From JAXGMV01 sp040772085 (GTDB lineage: Bacteria > Chloroflexota > Anaerolineae > Anaerolineales > Anaerolineaceae): DNA of 64,000 nt. Shown in pieces: positions 16,389-25,176 of the stretch. The number at the start of each line of letters is the position of its first letter. The first letter of the stretch is position 1. The notes beneath the pieces are model-generated. The model did no database searches. It saw only the letters and a list, made by a program, of their open reading frames with translations, and was not told the DNA's origin. Where the stretch lies: positions 2,108,001-2,172,000 of the forward strand of contig JAXGYU010000001.1 of NCBI GenBank assembly GCA_040772085.1, in the 5' to 3' direction. A program made the translations under genes and the position numbers.

Positions 16389-18164
16389 ATGAGGGACACG
16401 CTGAAGGAAATCAATCCCGACCGGGCAGTCCTGGCGATCGATATTGAGAGCACTAGAACGCGCGCGCTCCTTTTTGAAATCGTGGAAGGCAGATATCAGT
16501 TTGTGAGGGCGGGAACGGCAATCACCGCGTCACCGATGCCTGAGAGCAATGTCAATGAAGGCGTTCTGCAAGCCTTGCTGGATTTGCAGGCCAGGACGGA
16601 ACGGCGGTTACTCGATGAGAATTCCCGGCTGATCCTGCCTCTGGATAACGAAGGCAATGGGGTGGATAAACTGGTCGCGACTTACACTGCCGCTGAAAAG
16701 CTGACGGTGGGATTGATCGGGCTGCTTGAAAATCTTGATATTGAGAATGCCCAGCGGTTGGTGCACTCGAGCCAGGCGAAGACAGTTCAGATCATAACCC
16801 TGGCAGATGACCGTCCGCTCCAGGAACAAGTCGATACCATGCTGCATCACAAGCCGGATGTCCTGCTGCTGACCGGCGGTTATGATGACGGCGCGCTCCA
16901 ATCCGTCGCGCGGCATGTCGAGCTGGTACTGCTGCTGAACCGCCTGTTGCCAGAGTACGACCGCGCGCAGGTGATCTATGCCGGCAATAACCGGCTCGCT
17001 CAGCGCGTGGTTGAAGTGTTGCAGAAGTGGACCAGGACAAAGGTTGCCCCCAATCTGAATCCCGCGCCAGGCAGTAGAAACCTGATGCCTGCCAGCCTGC
17101 TGCTGACCGACCTTGCCCATGAATTCAACCTGCGCCAGGTGGGAGGGCTCAAACAGCTCAATCGCGCGGTCTCTGAGCACGTCAGTCCCAGCATCCGCAA
17201 TTTTGGTGTGATGATCAGGTATCTGAGCAAGATTTACGACCCTGTCAAAGGTGTCGCGGGGCTGTTGCTGGGGCAGGAAGAAACGCTGGCAGCCATGGCG
17301 GTCGAAGGTGACCTGATCACCAGACAGTTTGACGCCGGCATGGCAAAGATATTTGCAAATGATCCGCTGGATGAGAAGGCATTAGCCAGTCTGCAGGGCT
17401 GGCTGCCGGTCGAAGTCGGCGAAGATGTCGTCAGCGACACCATCCATCAAAGGGCGCTCTATCCCGCGTCTCTGGCGCTGGATGAGACAGCCTACGCGAT
17501 CGGTCAGTCTGGTCTGCGGCTGCATCTTGAACAGGTGTGGCAGGCTGTCAACGCTGAGTATGACGACGCCTTCTACAATTGTGATCCGATTTTCATTTCC
17601 GGCATGGACTGGGGTGAATCATCCGATCTTTACACCAACCTGCTGACCGCGCTGAATGGCATCCAGCCGATTGGTCTGACGCAATTCATTTTTGACCAGC
17701 ACACCTTGCTGCCGGCACTTGGCGCTATCGCGGGCATCAATACCCAACTGCCGGTTCAGGTGCTCGGCAGCAACGCCATGCTCAGCACGGGACCGATCAT
17801 CGCGCTCAATTGTCACGGCCAGAATAACAGCACCGCGGTCAAGGTACGGGTCGAATATCTCAATGGTGAATTCAAAACGCTGCAGGGAAAGGCAGGCAGT
17901 TTGCAGAAACTGCCCATCCAGCCAGGTGAACCGGTGCGGATCAAACTGCAAACGCTGGGGGAGAACTGGCTGGATGTCCATCGAAAGACTCGCGAGGCTG
18001 ACATCAAAGTCACGGGCGGCGTTTTCGGCGGCTTGCTTGATCTGCGCCCCCGTCCAATCACGTTGCCGGCAGATAAATCTGAACGTTTATTGCAGTTCAT
18101 GCGCTGGCGCCGGGAACTGGAGCTTGAAGTGGGTCAGGATAGCATGAAAGAAGGTGAAAAGTGA
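16389..18164 (+). CDS. GlmL/MutL-like ASKHA-fold protein
   Basis: A 591-residue soluble protein from ATG 16389; earlier in-frame codons lie inside the previous gene. AIDIESTRTRALLFEI at about residues 16-31 is the phosphate-1 loop of actin/Hsp70-like ATPases. VLLLTGGYDDGAL near 157 and VIYAGNNRLAQ near 195 match the pattern of the MutL (glutamate mutase L, PF13941-type) family. The last 90 residues add a small beta-rich domain (KLPIQPGEPVRIKL, GGLLDLRPRPITL). Family members usually sit by B12-dependent mutases, but none is here, so another role, perhaps energising the surrounding membrane complex, is inferred. Its stop overlaps the next GTG. Confidence 0.7.
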   Translation: MRDTLKEINPDRAVLAIDIESTRTRALLFEIVEGRYQFVRAGTAITASPMPESNVNEGVLQALLDLQARTERRLLDENSRLILPLDNEGNGVDKLVATYTAAEKLTVGLIGLLENLDIENAQRLVHSSQAKTVQIITLADDRPLQEQVDTMLHHKPDVLLLTGGYDDGALQSVARHVELVLLLNRLLPEYDRAQVIYAGNNRLAQRVVEVLQKWTRTKVAPNLNPAPGSRNLMPASLLLTDLAHEFNLRQVGGLKQLNRAVSEHVSPSIRNFGVMIRYLSKIYDPVKGVAGLLLGQEETLAAMAVEGDLITRQFDAGMAKIFANDPLDEKALASLQGWLPVEVGEDVVSDTIHQRALYPASLALDETAYAIGQSGLRLHLEQVWQAVNAEYDDAFYNCDPIFISGMDWGESSDLYTNLLTALNGIQPIGLTQFIFDQHTLLPALGAIAGINTQLPVQVLGSNAMLSTGPIIALNCHGQNNSTAVKVRVEYLNGEFKTLQGKAGSLQKLPIQPGEPVRIKLQTLGENWLDVHRKTREADIKVTGGVFGGLLDLRPRPITLPADKSERLLQFMRWRRELELEVGQDSMKEGEK

Positions 18165-19228
18165 GCGCCCCTGTCCGGCAGGCACGCTATTCCACAGCGG
18201 CGGTAGTGCAGGTGCCGCGCCTGCAGGAGCGGGAAGGGCGCATCCTGGTGCATCTGGGCGATTATGTATCCTCGGACACAATCCTGGCCGATGAACCGGT
18301 CGCGGTCTCTCATAAGGTGATCGATGTTGGCCGCATGCTGGGCATGAGCCGGGAGATTCCCACGGCTGACTTCGTGGACTGGAAGGTCGGCGAGCAGATC
18401 GAAAAGGATGACATCCTCGCGCAGCGCGGTTCGATGTTCAAAGGCGTCATCCGGTCGCCGGTGAGCGGTAAGATCGTAGCAATTGGCGGCGGTCAGGTGA
18501 TGATTGAAGTCGAAAGTCCGCGCCGCGACCTGGTTGCCGGCATGCCCGGACTGGTGCGGCAGATCGTCCCTGAGCGCGGGGTGATTCTCGAGCTCAATGG
18601 CGCGGTCGTCGATGGCATCTGGGGGAATAATCGCATGGGATTTGGCGTGCTGCATATGCTGGCGAATGAACCTCTGCGGCAGACTGCTGAACTGCAGGCA
18701 GCGTTGCAGAACCGAATCGTCGTGACCGGCAGCATTCAGGATGCTGAGACTTTCCGTTGGCTGGCAGCCAGCGGAGTCAAAGGCATCATCAGCGGCGGGG
18801 TGTCCTCCCGGCTGCTGGGTGAGATCAATGCCTGGCCTTACCCCTTGATGCTCGTTGACGGTTTTGGCGCGCAGGCGATGAATTCCACCGCTTATCGCGT
18901 GCTGGAATCCGTTGCCACCATGCCATGCTATCTGCTGGCGCTGCCGTATCATCACCACCTGCAACAGCAGCCTGTGGCGCTCGTCCAGCGGCAGCTCGAG
19001 AACTTTGACCAGCCGGTCGAAGAAACGTTTGCCGTTGGTCAGCAAGTCAAGGTCATCAGCCGGCCCTATCTGGGACAGATGGGCACAATTATCGAGATTG
19101 ATCCGTCCGCCTATCTGCATTATGCCGGCAAAGTGCCGGTTGCCTTGCTGCGATTCGACGACGAATCCTTGGTTCAGATCCCGTTACAAAATCTCGAGAT
19201 CATCAGCAGCCGGGAGCAGGACAATTGA
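18161..19228 (+). CDS. barrel-sandwich/KOW-like protein, unknown function
   Basis: A 355-residue protein starting with GTG that overlaps the MutL-like stop (GTGA). Two stretches look like halves of a lipoyl/RnfC-type barrel-sandwich hybrid: HLGDYVSSDTILADEPVA near residue 28 and FKGVIRSPVSGKIVAIGGG near 93. A middle alpha/beta region follows (RIVVTGSIQDAETFRWL, ASGVKGIISGGVSS). FAVGQQVKVISRPYLGQMG near 292 resembles a KOW-type beta motif. There is no lipoyl-Lys signature. It is predicted to be soluble and to work with the MutL-like ATPase. Function unknown. Confidence 0.7.
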   Translation: MSAPVRQARYSTAAVVQVPRLQEREGRILVHLGDYVSSDTILADEPVAVSHKVIDVGRMLGMSREIPTADFVDWKVGEQIEKDDILAQRGSMFKGVIRSPVSGKIVAIGGGQVMIEVESPRRDLVAGMPGLVRQIVPERGVILELNGAVVDGIWGNNRMGFGVLHMLANEPLRQTAELQAALQNRIVVTGSIQDAETFRWLAASGVKGIISGGVSSRLLGEINAWPYPLMLVDGFGAQAMNSTAYRVLESVATMPCYLLALPYHHHLQQQPVALVQRQLENFDQPVEETFAVGQQVKVISRPYLGQMGTIIEIDPSAYLHYAGKVPVALLRFDDESLVQIPLQNLEIISSREQDN

Positions 19229-19419
19229 GCGACAACCCATTCGACGTTCTCGAGCAACAGCAGGAGGCGCAAGCCTTCACGACCGAGATTAAGGTGCCAA
19301 CCCGCTCGGGCAATACGGTGTTCATCGTCCTGGCAGTTGTCCTGGCGATCATGATCACCTGTCTGGCAGGCTGTCTGCTGCTGACGATTTTCTCGAACAT
19401 CCCCGTCTTTAATCGATAA
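19225..19419 (+). CDS. small membrane protein at operon end
   Basis: A 64-residue protein started by TTG overlapping the previous TGA (TTGA), the same coupling as upstream genes. A polar N-terminal half (MSDNPFDVLEQQQEAQ) precedes one transmembrane helix (TVFIVLAVVLAIMITCLAGCLLL). It contains no recognisable domain. Its consistent coupling makes it a likely small subunit of the same complex. Confidence 0.65.
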   Translation: MSDNPFDVLEQQQEAQAFTTEIKVPTRSGNTVFIVLAVVLAIMITCLAGCLLLTIFSNIPVFNR

Positions 19420-19428
19420 CGAAGAGAT

Positions 19429-19458
19429 AAAAAAGATAGCCAGCATTTGCTGGCTATC
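19429..19458 (-). terminator. terminator for the phosphohexomutase transcript
   Basis: Eleven-base arms GATAGCCAGCA / TGCTGGCTATC. On the minus strand the hairpin is followed by six U, so it mainly serves the leftward transcript; the rightward operon lacks a U tract here. Confidence 0.8.
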
Positions 19459-19484
19459 GCCATATGTTGTATTGCCTGAACCAG

Positions 19485-20933
19485 CTACGATACCGCGGCG
19501 GCGATGCTTTCTCCGTAAGCCAGCATGGCTTTGACCATCTCCTGCGAGCGGCCTTCAGCGTAAACGCGCAGCACCGGTTCGGTGCCCGAAGGACGGATCA
19601 GCAGCCAGGAGTCGTCCGCCAGGATGTACTTGACCCCATCGGTCTGATCGACCTGGATCACCCGCTCCGTGCCAATGGAAGCTGGCGCCTCGTCATGCAG
19701 GCGTTTGACCATGGCAGCCTTTTCGACCGGGCGTTTGAGGCGCAAATCAGAGCGGTCATAGAAGACCGGGCCGACCTCCGCCAGCAGGTCTTCCACCAGC
19801 TCATGCAGGCTCGCGCCGGAGCTGGCGACCATCTCGACCAGCAGCAGCCCCATCAGAATGCCGTCGCCTTCCGGGATATGACCCTTGAAAGAGATCCCGC
19901 CGGACTCCTCGCCGCCAATCAGCACGTTATCCTTCAGCATCAGGTCGGCGATGTGATTGAACCCTACCGGCGTTTCATAGAGCGGTAACTGATATTTGTT
20001 TGCCAGCCGGTCGATCATACGCGTGGTAGAAACCGTGCGCACGACTGAACCGGACATGCCGCGTTTCTCCACCAGATATTTCAGCGAGAGCGCCATGATT
20101 TTATGCGGGTCAACGAAATTGCATTTCTCATCCATGGCGCCGATGCGGTCAGCGTCTCCGTCCGTCGCCAGACCATAATCGCCCAGCCCGGTGCTGATCG
20201 CGCCGGCAAGCGCGCGCAGGTAACGCCCGATCGGCTCAGGGTGCACGCCGCCAAAGCCAGGGTTGGCTTCGGCGCGGATCTCCTGCACTTCATAACCGGT
20301 GCCCTGCAGCAGCGCCTTGATGACGCCCCGCCCGCTGCCGTACATCGAATCGACCACCACCCTGCCTTTGCCCTCGGCGATAATGTCAAAATCGATCAGG
20401 TTGCGGATATGTTCGGTGTAAGCGGGGATGGGGTTGAAGCGTTCGATGCGATCCATTTGCTTCGCCAGTTCAAAATCCATCAGGTTGGGACCGCGTCCCT
20501 GCTGTTCATTGTCATTCAGGTACACCTCGACCCGACGGCAAATCTCGGGTGACGCCGAGGCGCCATCCGCGGATTTCAGCTTGACGCCGTTGTAACGCGG
20601 CGCGTTGTGTGAGGCGGTGATCATCACGCCGCCCAGCGCGCCATTGGCTTTAACCGCGTAAGAGATCACCGGCGTGGGCGAATCTGATGTCGAGAGCAGC
20701 ACGCTGAATCCGTTGCCCGCCAGGACGCGGGCGACATCGATGGCATAGCGGTCTGAGAGGAAACGGGTGTCATAGCCGACGACGATCTTGTTCGTTTGGC
20801 CATTGTTGCCGTTCTTAACCACCAGTGATTTAAACATATCCGCGACCGCCTGCGTGACAAGACGCAAATTCGCGAAGGTAAAAGTGTCCGAGATAACCGC
20901 CCGCCAACCGTCAGTTCCGAAATGTATGGGCAT
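19485..20933 (-). CDS. phosphoglucomutase/phosphomannomutase family protein
   Basis: A 482-residue alpha-D-phosphohexomutase. GVMITASHNAPRYNGVK near residue 100 holds the phosphoserine of the active site, ATDGDADRIGAMDE near 245 binds the metal, GGEESGGI near 345 binds the sugar, and RPSGTEPVLRVYAEG near 445 binds phosphate. It interconverts hexose 1- and 6-phosphates for glycogen, cell wall or nucleotide-sugar synthesis; which hexose is used cannot be told. AAGGAG precedes the ATG. It is the second gene of a minus-strand operon with the SH3 membrane protein and ends in a clear terminator. Confidence 0.9.
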   Translation of the reverse strand: MPIHFGTDGWRAVISDTFTFANLRLVTQAVADMFKSLVVKNGNNGQTNKIVVGYDTRFLSDRYAIDVARVLAGNGFSVLLSTSDSPTPVISYAVKANGALGGVMITASHNAPRYNGVKLKSADGASASPEICRRVEVYLNDNEQQGRGPNLMDFELAKQMDRIERFNPIPAYTEHIRNLIDFDIIAEGKGRVVVDSMYGSGRGVIKALLQGTGYEVQEIRAEANPGFGGVHPEPIGRYLRALAGAISTGLGDYGLATDGDADRIGAMDEKCNFVDPHKIMALSLKYLVEKRGMSGSVVRTVSTTRMIDRLANKYQLPLYETPVGFNHIADLMLKDNVLIGGEESGGISFKGHIPEGDGILMGLLLVEMVASSGASLHELVEDLLAEVGPVFYDRSDLRLKRPVEKAAMVKRLHDEAPASIGTERVIQVDQTDGVKYILADDSWLLIRPSGTEPVLRVYAEGRSQEMVKAMLAYGESIAAAVS

Positions 20934-20978
20934 TCTTACTCCTTGGATGGGATGTACGTATCAGGGTGTTGTTTCATC

Positions 20979-22223
20979 TTATTCCGTGTCCAGCAATGAA
21001 AGCAGGATCCAGCCTTCGACCATCTCATTCGTCCTGACCTTGACCCAGTCATCAGCGGTACGGTTCTCCGCGCCGGGAAGAATCTCAACCAGAACGCCGT
21101 TCAGCAAAGTTTTGACGATTGGTGAATCATAACTCGGACCTTCGCGGATGACCGCACCGTTTGAGCCTTTGACCAGAATGGCGGCGAAGAATTGTGTCGG
21201 CTTGGGTGTGAATGTCACGGTCGGTGTCTGGCTGGGGATGAGCGTGTTGGTAGGTGTGGGTGTGTGCGCCGCACGGGTCGCTGTCTGGGTCGGCACGTGC
21301 GTGCTGGTCATGCCAGCGGTTGGGGCCGAGGTGGTGCTGATGGGCATCGCGCTCGGCGTGACCTCTGTCAAAACGACGGGCAAGGGGGTATCTTCAGGCG
21401 TGGCAGTCACAGTCAGGGTCGTCGAAAAATCGCCCAGGCTGATCAGGCCGGCGCCGAGGACGATGCTCAGGAAAATGAACAACTGGATTACTGCCAGCAG
21501 GATGCCGAACCGCGAATGCGCGATGACGCCATAGAAAAGCAGCACTAGCATGCCCAGGAAGGAAATCCAGCCGAAGTTGACCCAATAGGCGATCATGCCG
21601 GATGTGAACAGGTCCATGCGTTCATATCCCAAGCCAAAGCCGGAGATACCAATCGGCAGGTAAAGCGCCAGCCCAATCAGCATGCCGGCAGCCAGAGGTT
21701 TCTCCGCAGGCATTTTCACGAGCGAGACCATCACCCAGACGATGCCAAGGCTCAAAATCAGAAAGTTCAGCGGGGTCATCTGGGTAAACAATGGAGCGAA
21801 CGTCAGCTCGGTGCCGGTTAAGTTTTGCTCGAGGAATCCCGCCAGATAGGTGACGGCAAAGACCATGGCGCTGCCCAGCAAGGCCGCGCCGAATGTACGG
21901 GTAAAGTACTTTAGCAGCCCTACAGCCGGTGTGATCCCAATCGCGATATGCGGCGCTAGGAACGGGATGCTGATGACGGCCAGGATATACAGGACAGGGT
22001 TGGTGTCAAAATGCAGCGCGACCGCGATGAGAACCGCGCTGATCAGGGAGAAGAGAAAATAATCAAAGGATGGCGTCAGGCTGGCCGCCAGTCGCTGGAT
22101 GAATTCCACCTTTTTTTCGGAATTGATGGGTGAAAGCGCGTGCTTGCGCTGCCTTTTCCTGATCGCGGGCACCCGATTGCGGTTGCCATCCAGCTCTGGA
22201 GAATAATCTTCTTCGGTACTCAT
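20979..22223 (-). CDS. polytopic membrane protein with C-terminal SH3 domain
   Basis: A 414-residue protein. Residues 1-45 are basic and cytoplasmic. About seven helices run from 47 to 270. A Thr/Pro/Ser-rich linker (HVPTQTATRAAHTPTPTNT) follows at about 285-345. The last 65 residues are a bacterial SH3 domain (GAVIREGPSYDSPIVKTLL, DDWVKVRTNEMVEGWI). SH3b domains often bind peptidoglycan, so the tail should be outside the cell. The membrane part is not assigned. It lies 45 bases upstream of the phosphohexomutase and is probably co-transcribed with it. Confidence 0.75.
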   Translation of the reverse strand: MSTEEDYSPELDGNRNRVPAIRKRQRKHALSPINSEKKVEFIQRLAASLTPSFDYFLFSLISAVLIAVALHFDTNPVLYILAVISIPFLAPHIAIGITPAVGLLKYFTRTFGAALLGSAMVFAVTYLAGFLEQNLTGTELTFAPLFTQMTPLNFLILSLGIVWVMVSLVKMPAEKPLAAGMLIGLALYLPIGISGFGLGYERMDLFTSGMIAYWVNFGWISFLGMLVLLFYGVIAHSRFGILLAVIQLFIFLSIVLGAGLISLGDFSTTLTVTATPEDTPLPVVLTEVTPSAMPISTTSAPTAGMTSTHVPTQTATRAAHTPTPTNTLIPSQTPTVTFTPKPTQFFAAILVKGSNGAVIREGPSYDSPIVKTLLNGVLVEILPGAENRTADDWVKVRTNEMVEGWILLSLLDTE

Positions 22224-22357
22224 AACAAGGGTCAGGCTAAACAGCCATGCCTTTCAGGCATCGCGCCGATAGGTGAACATGCGCGATCGAGGCTGAATTG
22301 AACATTTGGTAGGGCATAGCGCAATTATAATACAGCGGTTTCCTCCACCGCCTGGGG

Positions 22358-22363
22358 TAGAAT
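22358..22363 (+). promoter_or_regulatory. -10 box TAGAAT, leaderless start
   Basis: TAGAAT ends 6 bases before the ATG at 22370, with no Shine-Dalgarno between. Predicts a leaderless mRNA. Confidence 0.5.
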
Positions 22364-22369
22364 TAGCCC

Positions 22370-23413
22370 ATGCGCAAATTCCTCCATGATCATCGACTGC
22401 TCCTGCTGATGACGCTATTGCTGATAGCCGTAGCGGCTGGATGCTCGAAACCTCAGGCATCGGCTGTGGATACGCCCGCTGCCCAGGAGCAGACCGTCAC
22501 CGTGCCAACGCCTGAACCGCCGACAGCAGTGCCGGTCAAAGGTAAGCTGATCCTGATGGCGCCGGCAGACGCCGCTGATCCGGATTACCAGGCGCTCAAA
22601 GCCAAGGCACAGGAGCTGGCAGGGCAGGCGACGCTCGAGTTTGTAGAATCGCCCGCCTTTAACCCTGACGAAATTCAACCCGACTGGCAGGTCGTTGTGC
22701 TTTATGGAAGCAATGACCGGCTGCCCGACGCCCTGGCGGCCCATCCGCAGACGCAGTTCATCGTCGTGACCGACACCGCGCTCAACCCCGGCGCAAACCT
22801 GAGCATCATCCAGCAGCAACCGGAGCAGTTGTATTTTATCGGAGGCATGATCACCGCCATGACCGCACCGGATTGGCGCAGCGTCGGCGTCTTCCCCCCC
22901 GATGAGCCAGCCGGCAGCCGTGATTCGGCAGCCTTCACCGCCGGCGCGAAATATTTCTGCGGCATCTGCACCAGCTACTTTGCCCCAATGACCCGTTTCC
23001 CACTCATCGTTCGCGCGCCAAAGGCAACGGATCCGGCAGCCTGGTTTGACCTGGACAATACGATTCAGAGTTCGGTCGTTTATATGGCGTTCGTCGCGTC
23101 AGGCTCGTATTCGCCGGAGCTGGCTGCCCATCTGGCACAGCGTAACATGATCATCGCCGGCAACGTGCCTCGCCCCGCACCCGAGGTGACACAACGCTGG
23201 GCGGCGACTGTGCAATTTGATTCGGCCGCGGCGCTGGAAGAGATCTGGTCAGCGGTCAGTGCCGGTAACGGCGGTCAGGTGGCGAACGCCAATATCAAAG
23301 TGGTGGATTCAAACCCCGAGCTATTTCCCGAGTCGCGCATGCGGCTGGTGGATGAAGCGCTGGCTGATCTGAAGGCAGGCTTGCTGCTGCCGCAAATCGT
23401 CCCTGGCGAATAA
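22370..23413 (+). CDS. BMP-family-like substrate-binding lipoprotein
   Basis: A 347-residue protein. The signal peptide ends in the lipobox VAAGC, with the lipidated Cys near residue 25. A short Pro/Thr linker follows. The mature domain carries FIVVTDTALNPGANLSII and QLYFIGGMITAMTAPDWRSV, the pattern of Med/PBP1-ABC BMP-type binding proteins that bind nucleosides or related ligands. The protein has two extra Cys (FCGIC near 205). No ABC permease or ATPase is adjacent, so it is an orphan or a sensor. The stop is 2 bases from the convergent sugar-transferase stop. Confidence 0.7.
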   Translation: MRKFLHDHRLLLLMTLLLIAVAAGCSKPQASAVDTPAAQEQTVTVPTPEPPTAVPVKGKLILMAPADAADPDYQALKAKAQELAGQATLEFVESPAFNPDEIQPDWQVVVLYGSNDRLPDALAAHPQTQFIVVTDTALNPGANLSIIQQQPEQLYFIGGMITAMTAPDWRSVGVFPPDEPAGSRDSAAFTAGAKYFCGICTSYFAPMTRFPLIVRAPKATDPAAWFDLDNTIQSSVVYMAFVASGSYSPELAAHLAQRNMIIAGNVPRPAPEVTQRWAATVQFDSAAALEEIWSAVSAGNGGQVANANIKVVDSNPELFPESRMRLVDEALADLKAGLLLPQIVPGE

Positions 23414-23415
23414 CC

Positions 23416-24057
23416 TTACCCTTCCTCGTTCCCCATAAATTCGGACGCGGTCGCCTCACCGGGCTGGCTGATGCCTTCCCGTTTGAGGATTTTGCCGATC
23501 GTCAGAAAAATGATTTTCAGGTCGAGCAGGAAGCTCCAGTTATCGACATACCAGACATCGAGCGCGAATTTATCCTGCCAACTGATGGCGTTGCGGCCGT
23601 TGATCTGCGCCCAGCCGGTGATACCGGGCGGCATGTCATGACGGCGCGTCTGTTCGGCGGAATAGCGCGTCAGGTATTGCACCAGCAACGGGCGCGGTCC
23701 GACCAGGCTCATCTCACCTCTCAACACATTGTAGAGTTCCGGCAGTTCGTCCAGACTGGTGGCGCGCAGGAACCTGCCTAGCCCGAAGAGACGCCTGGCG
23801 TCAGGCAGGGGCGTGCCGTGCTCATCCAGCGCGTTCCGCATGCTGCGAAATTTATACAGCTTGAAGAGCTTGCCCTTATAGCCAGGGCGCACCTGACTGA
23901 ACAGGACGGGCGAGCCGGCATTTATAAAGATCAGCAGCGCGATGATGAGCAGAAATGGTGAGAGCAGCAGCAACGCCGCGCCGGACGCCAGGATATCGAA
24001 CAGGCGCTTGGTCAGTGGCGGACGAGCTGAAGCTGTCGGGCTTGTGCCGGTAGTCAT
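23416..24057 (-). CDS. undecaprenyl-phosphate sugar phosphotransferase (WcaJ/PglC type)
   Basis: About 213 residues from ATG 24057; a longer frame reaching 24174 runs into the trpS promoter and is rejected. One re-entrant/transmembrane helix (LASGAALLLLSPFLLIIALLIF) precedes the monotopic phosphoglycosyl transferase core: GSPVLFSQVRPGYKGKLFKL, FRSMRN, TSLDELPELYNVLRGEMSLV and GPRPLL. It would move a sugar phosphate from a UDP-sugar to undecaprenyl phosphate, the first step of glycan assembly. It has only the catalytic domain, as in PglC, without the larger WcaJ N-terminal part. No glycosyltransferase cluster is next to it. Confidence 0.9.
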   Translation of the reverse strand: MTTGTSPTASARPPLTKRLFDILASGAALLLLSPFLLIIALLIFINAGSPVLFSQVRPGYKGKLFKLYKFRSMRNALDEHGTPLPDARRLFGLGRFLRATSLDELPELYNVLRGEMSLVGPRPLLVQYLTRYSAEQTRRHDMPPGITGWAQINGRNAISWQDKFALDVWYVDNWSFLLDLKIIFLTIGKILKREGISQPGEATASEFMGNEEG

Positions 24058-24072
24058 TGCGTGGGTAATCCT

Positions 24073-24081
24073 TGATATAAT
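24073..24081 (+). promoter_or_regulatory. extended -10 promoter for trpS
   Basis: TGA-TATAAT lies about 50 bases before the trpS ATG, in the divergent spacer with the sugar transferase. Confidence 0.55.
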
Positions 24082-24131
24082 CTTACACTCAAACACAACG
24101 ATTTTCATCGAAACAACGAAAGAAGGCAGCC

Positions 24132-25121
24132 ATGACTCAGAAAAAAGGGATTTGTTTCTCCGGCGCGAGACCAACAGGCCGGCAGCATCTGGGCAACTAT
24201 CTGGGCGCGATCAAAAACTACATCGCTTTGCAGGAGGAATACGACTGCATTTACTGCGCGGTTGACCTGCACGCCCTGACGACGATGGAGACCACCCAGG
24301 ACCTTAAACGGAATACCTACGAGATGGGTCTGGACTGGCTTGCTGCGGGAATGGATCCGGTGAAAAGTATCGTTTTCATCCAGTCACATGTGCCGCAGGT
24401 GACTGAACTCTTCACCGTTCTCAGCATGGTGACGCCGCTCGGGAAACTGACCGATTTGCCGACCTTCAAGGATAAGGTGCGCGAGAATCCGAATAACGTC
24501 AACCTCGGATTGGTTGGCTATCCGGTGCTGATGGCAGCCGACATTTTGCTCTATAAAGCGGATGTCGTGCCGGTCGGTGTGGATCAGGCGCCGCATCTTG
24601 AATTCTCGCGTGAAACCGTGCGCTCATTCAACTACCGCTATAACACCAGTGTGCTGGTTGAACCGCAGATGAAGGCGACCAATGTTCCCAAGGTGCTTGG
24701 CACCGACGGTGAATACAAAATGAGCAAGAGCCTCAACAATCACATTGAGCTCGCTGGAACGGCGGAAGAGACGCTGGCGAGGGTCATGACGATGAAGACT
24801 GACCCGGCCAGGCTGCGCCGCAGTGACCCGGGCAATCCCGATGTCTGCAACGTCTATGCATTTCATAAAATTTTCTCGCCGTCTGAAACGGTCGAGATGG
24901 TCAACACTCAATGCCGTAAGGCCGGCATCGGTTGCGTGGAATGCAAGCAATTGATGGCAAAGGCGCTCAATGATCACCTGGAGCCATTCCGCGCGCGCCG
25001 CAAGGAACTCGAGGCGGACCCCAATTACGTCTGGGACGTCTATGCCGATGGTGCCAGACGCGCCCGGGTCATCGCGGCCGAGACCATGCGCCAGGTTTAT
25101 GACGCGATTGGCATGCCATAG
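24132..25121 (+). CDS. trpS: tryptophanyl-tRNA synthetase
   Basis: A 329-residue class I synthetase charging tRNA-Trp. GARPTGRQHLGNYLGA near residue 8 is the HIGH-type motif (H-x-GN), and YKMSKSLNN near 196 is KMSKS. A Cys pattern C-x21-C-x6-C-x2-C near residues 239-270 closely matches the C-x22-C-x6-C-x2-C cluster reported to bind a [4Fe-4S] centre in Thermotoga maritima TrpRS, here one residue shorter. GAAGG lies upstream of the ATG. dtd follows after 55 bases. Confidence 0.95.
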   Translation: MTQKKGICFSGARPTGRQHLGNYLGAIKNYIALQEEYDCIYCAVDLHALTTMETTQDLKRNTYEMGLDWLAAGMDPVKSIVFIQSHVPQVTELFTVLSMVTPLGKLTDLPTFKDKVRENPNNVNLGLVGYPVLMAADILLYKADVVPVGVDQAPHLEFSRETVRSFNYRYNTSVLVEPQMKATNVPKVLGTDGEYKMSKSLNNHIELAGTAEETLARVMTMKTDPARLRRSDPGNPDVCNVYAFHKIFSPSETVEMVNTQCRKAGIGCVECKQLMAKALNDHLEPFRARRKELEADPNYVWDVYADGARRARVIAAETMRQVYDAIGMP

Positions 25122-25176
25122 AGAGTGGTTCACATTTTTAATCTGTCAGGTTGTTAGCCCGGGATAGGAGAGTTTC

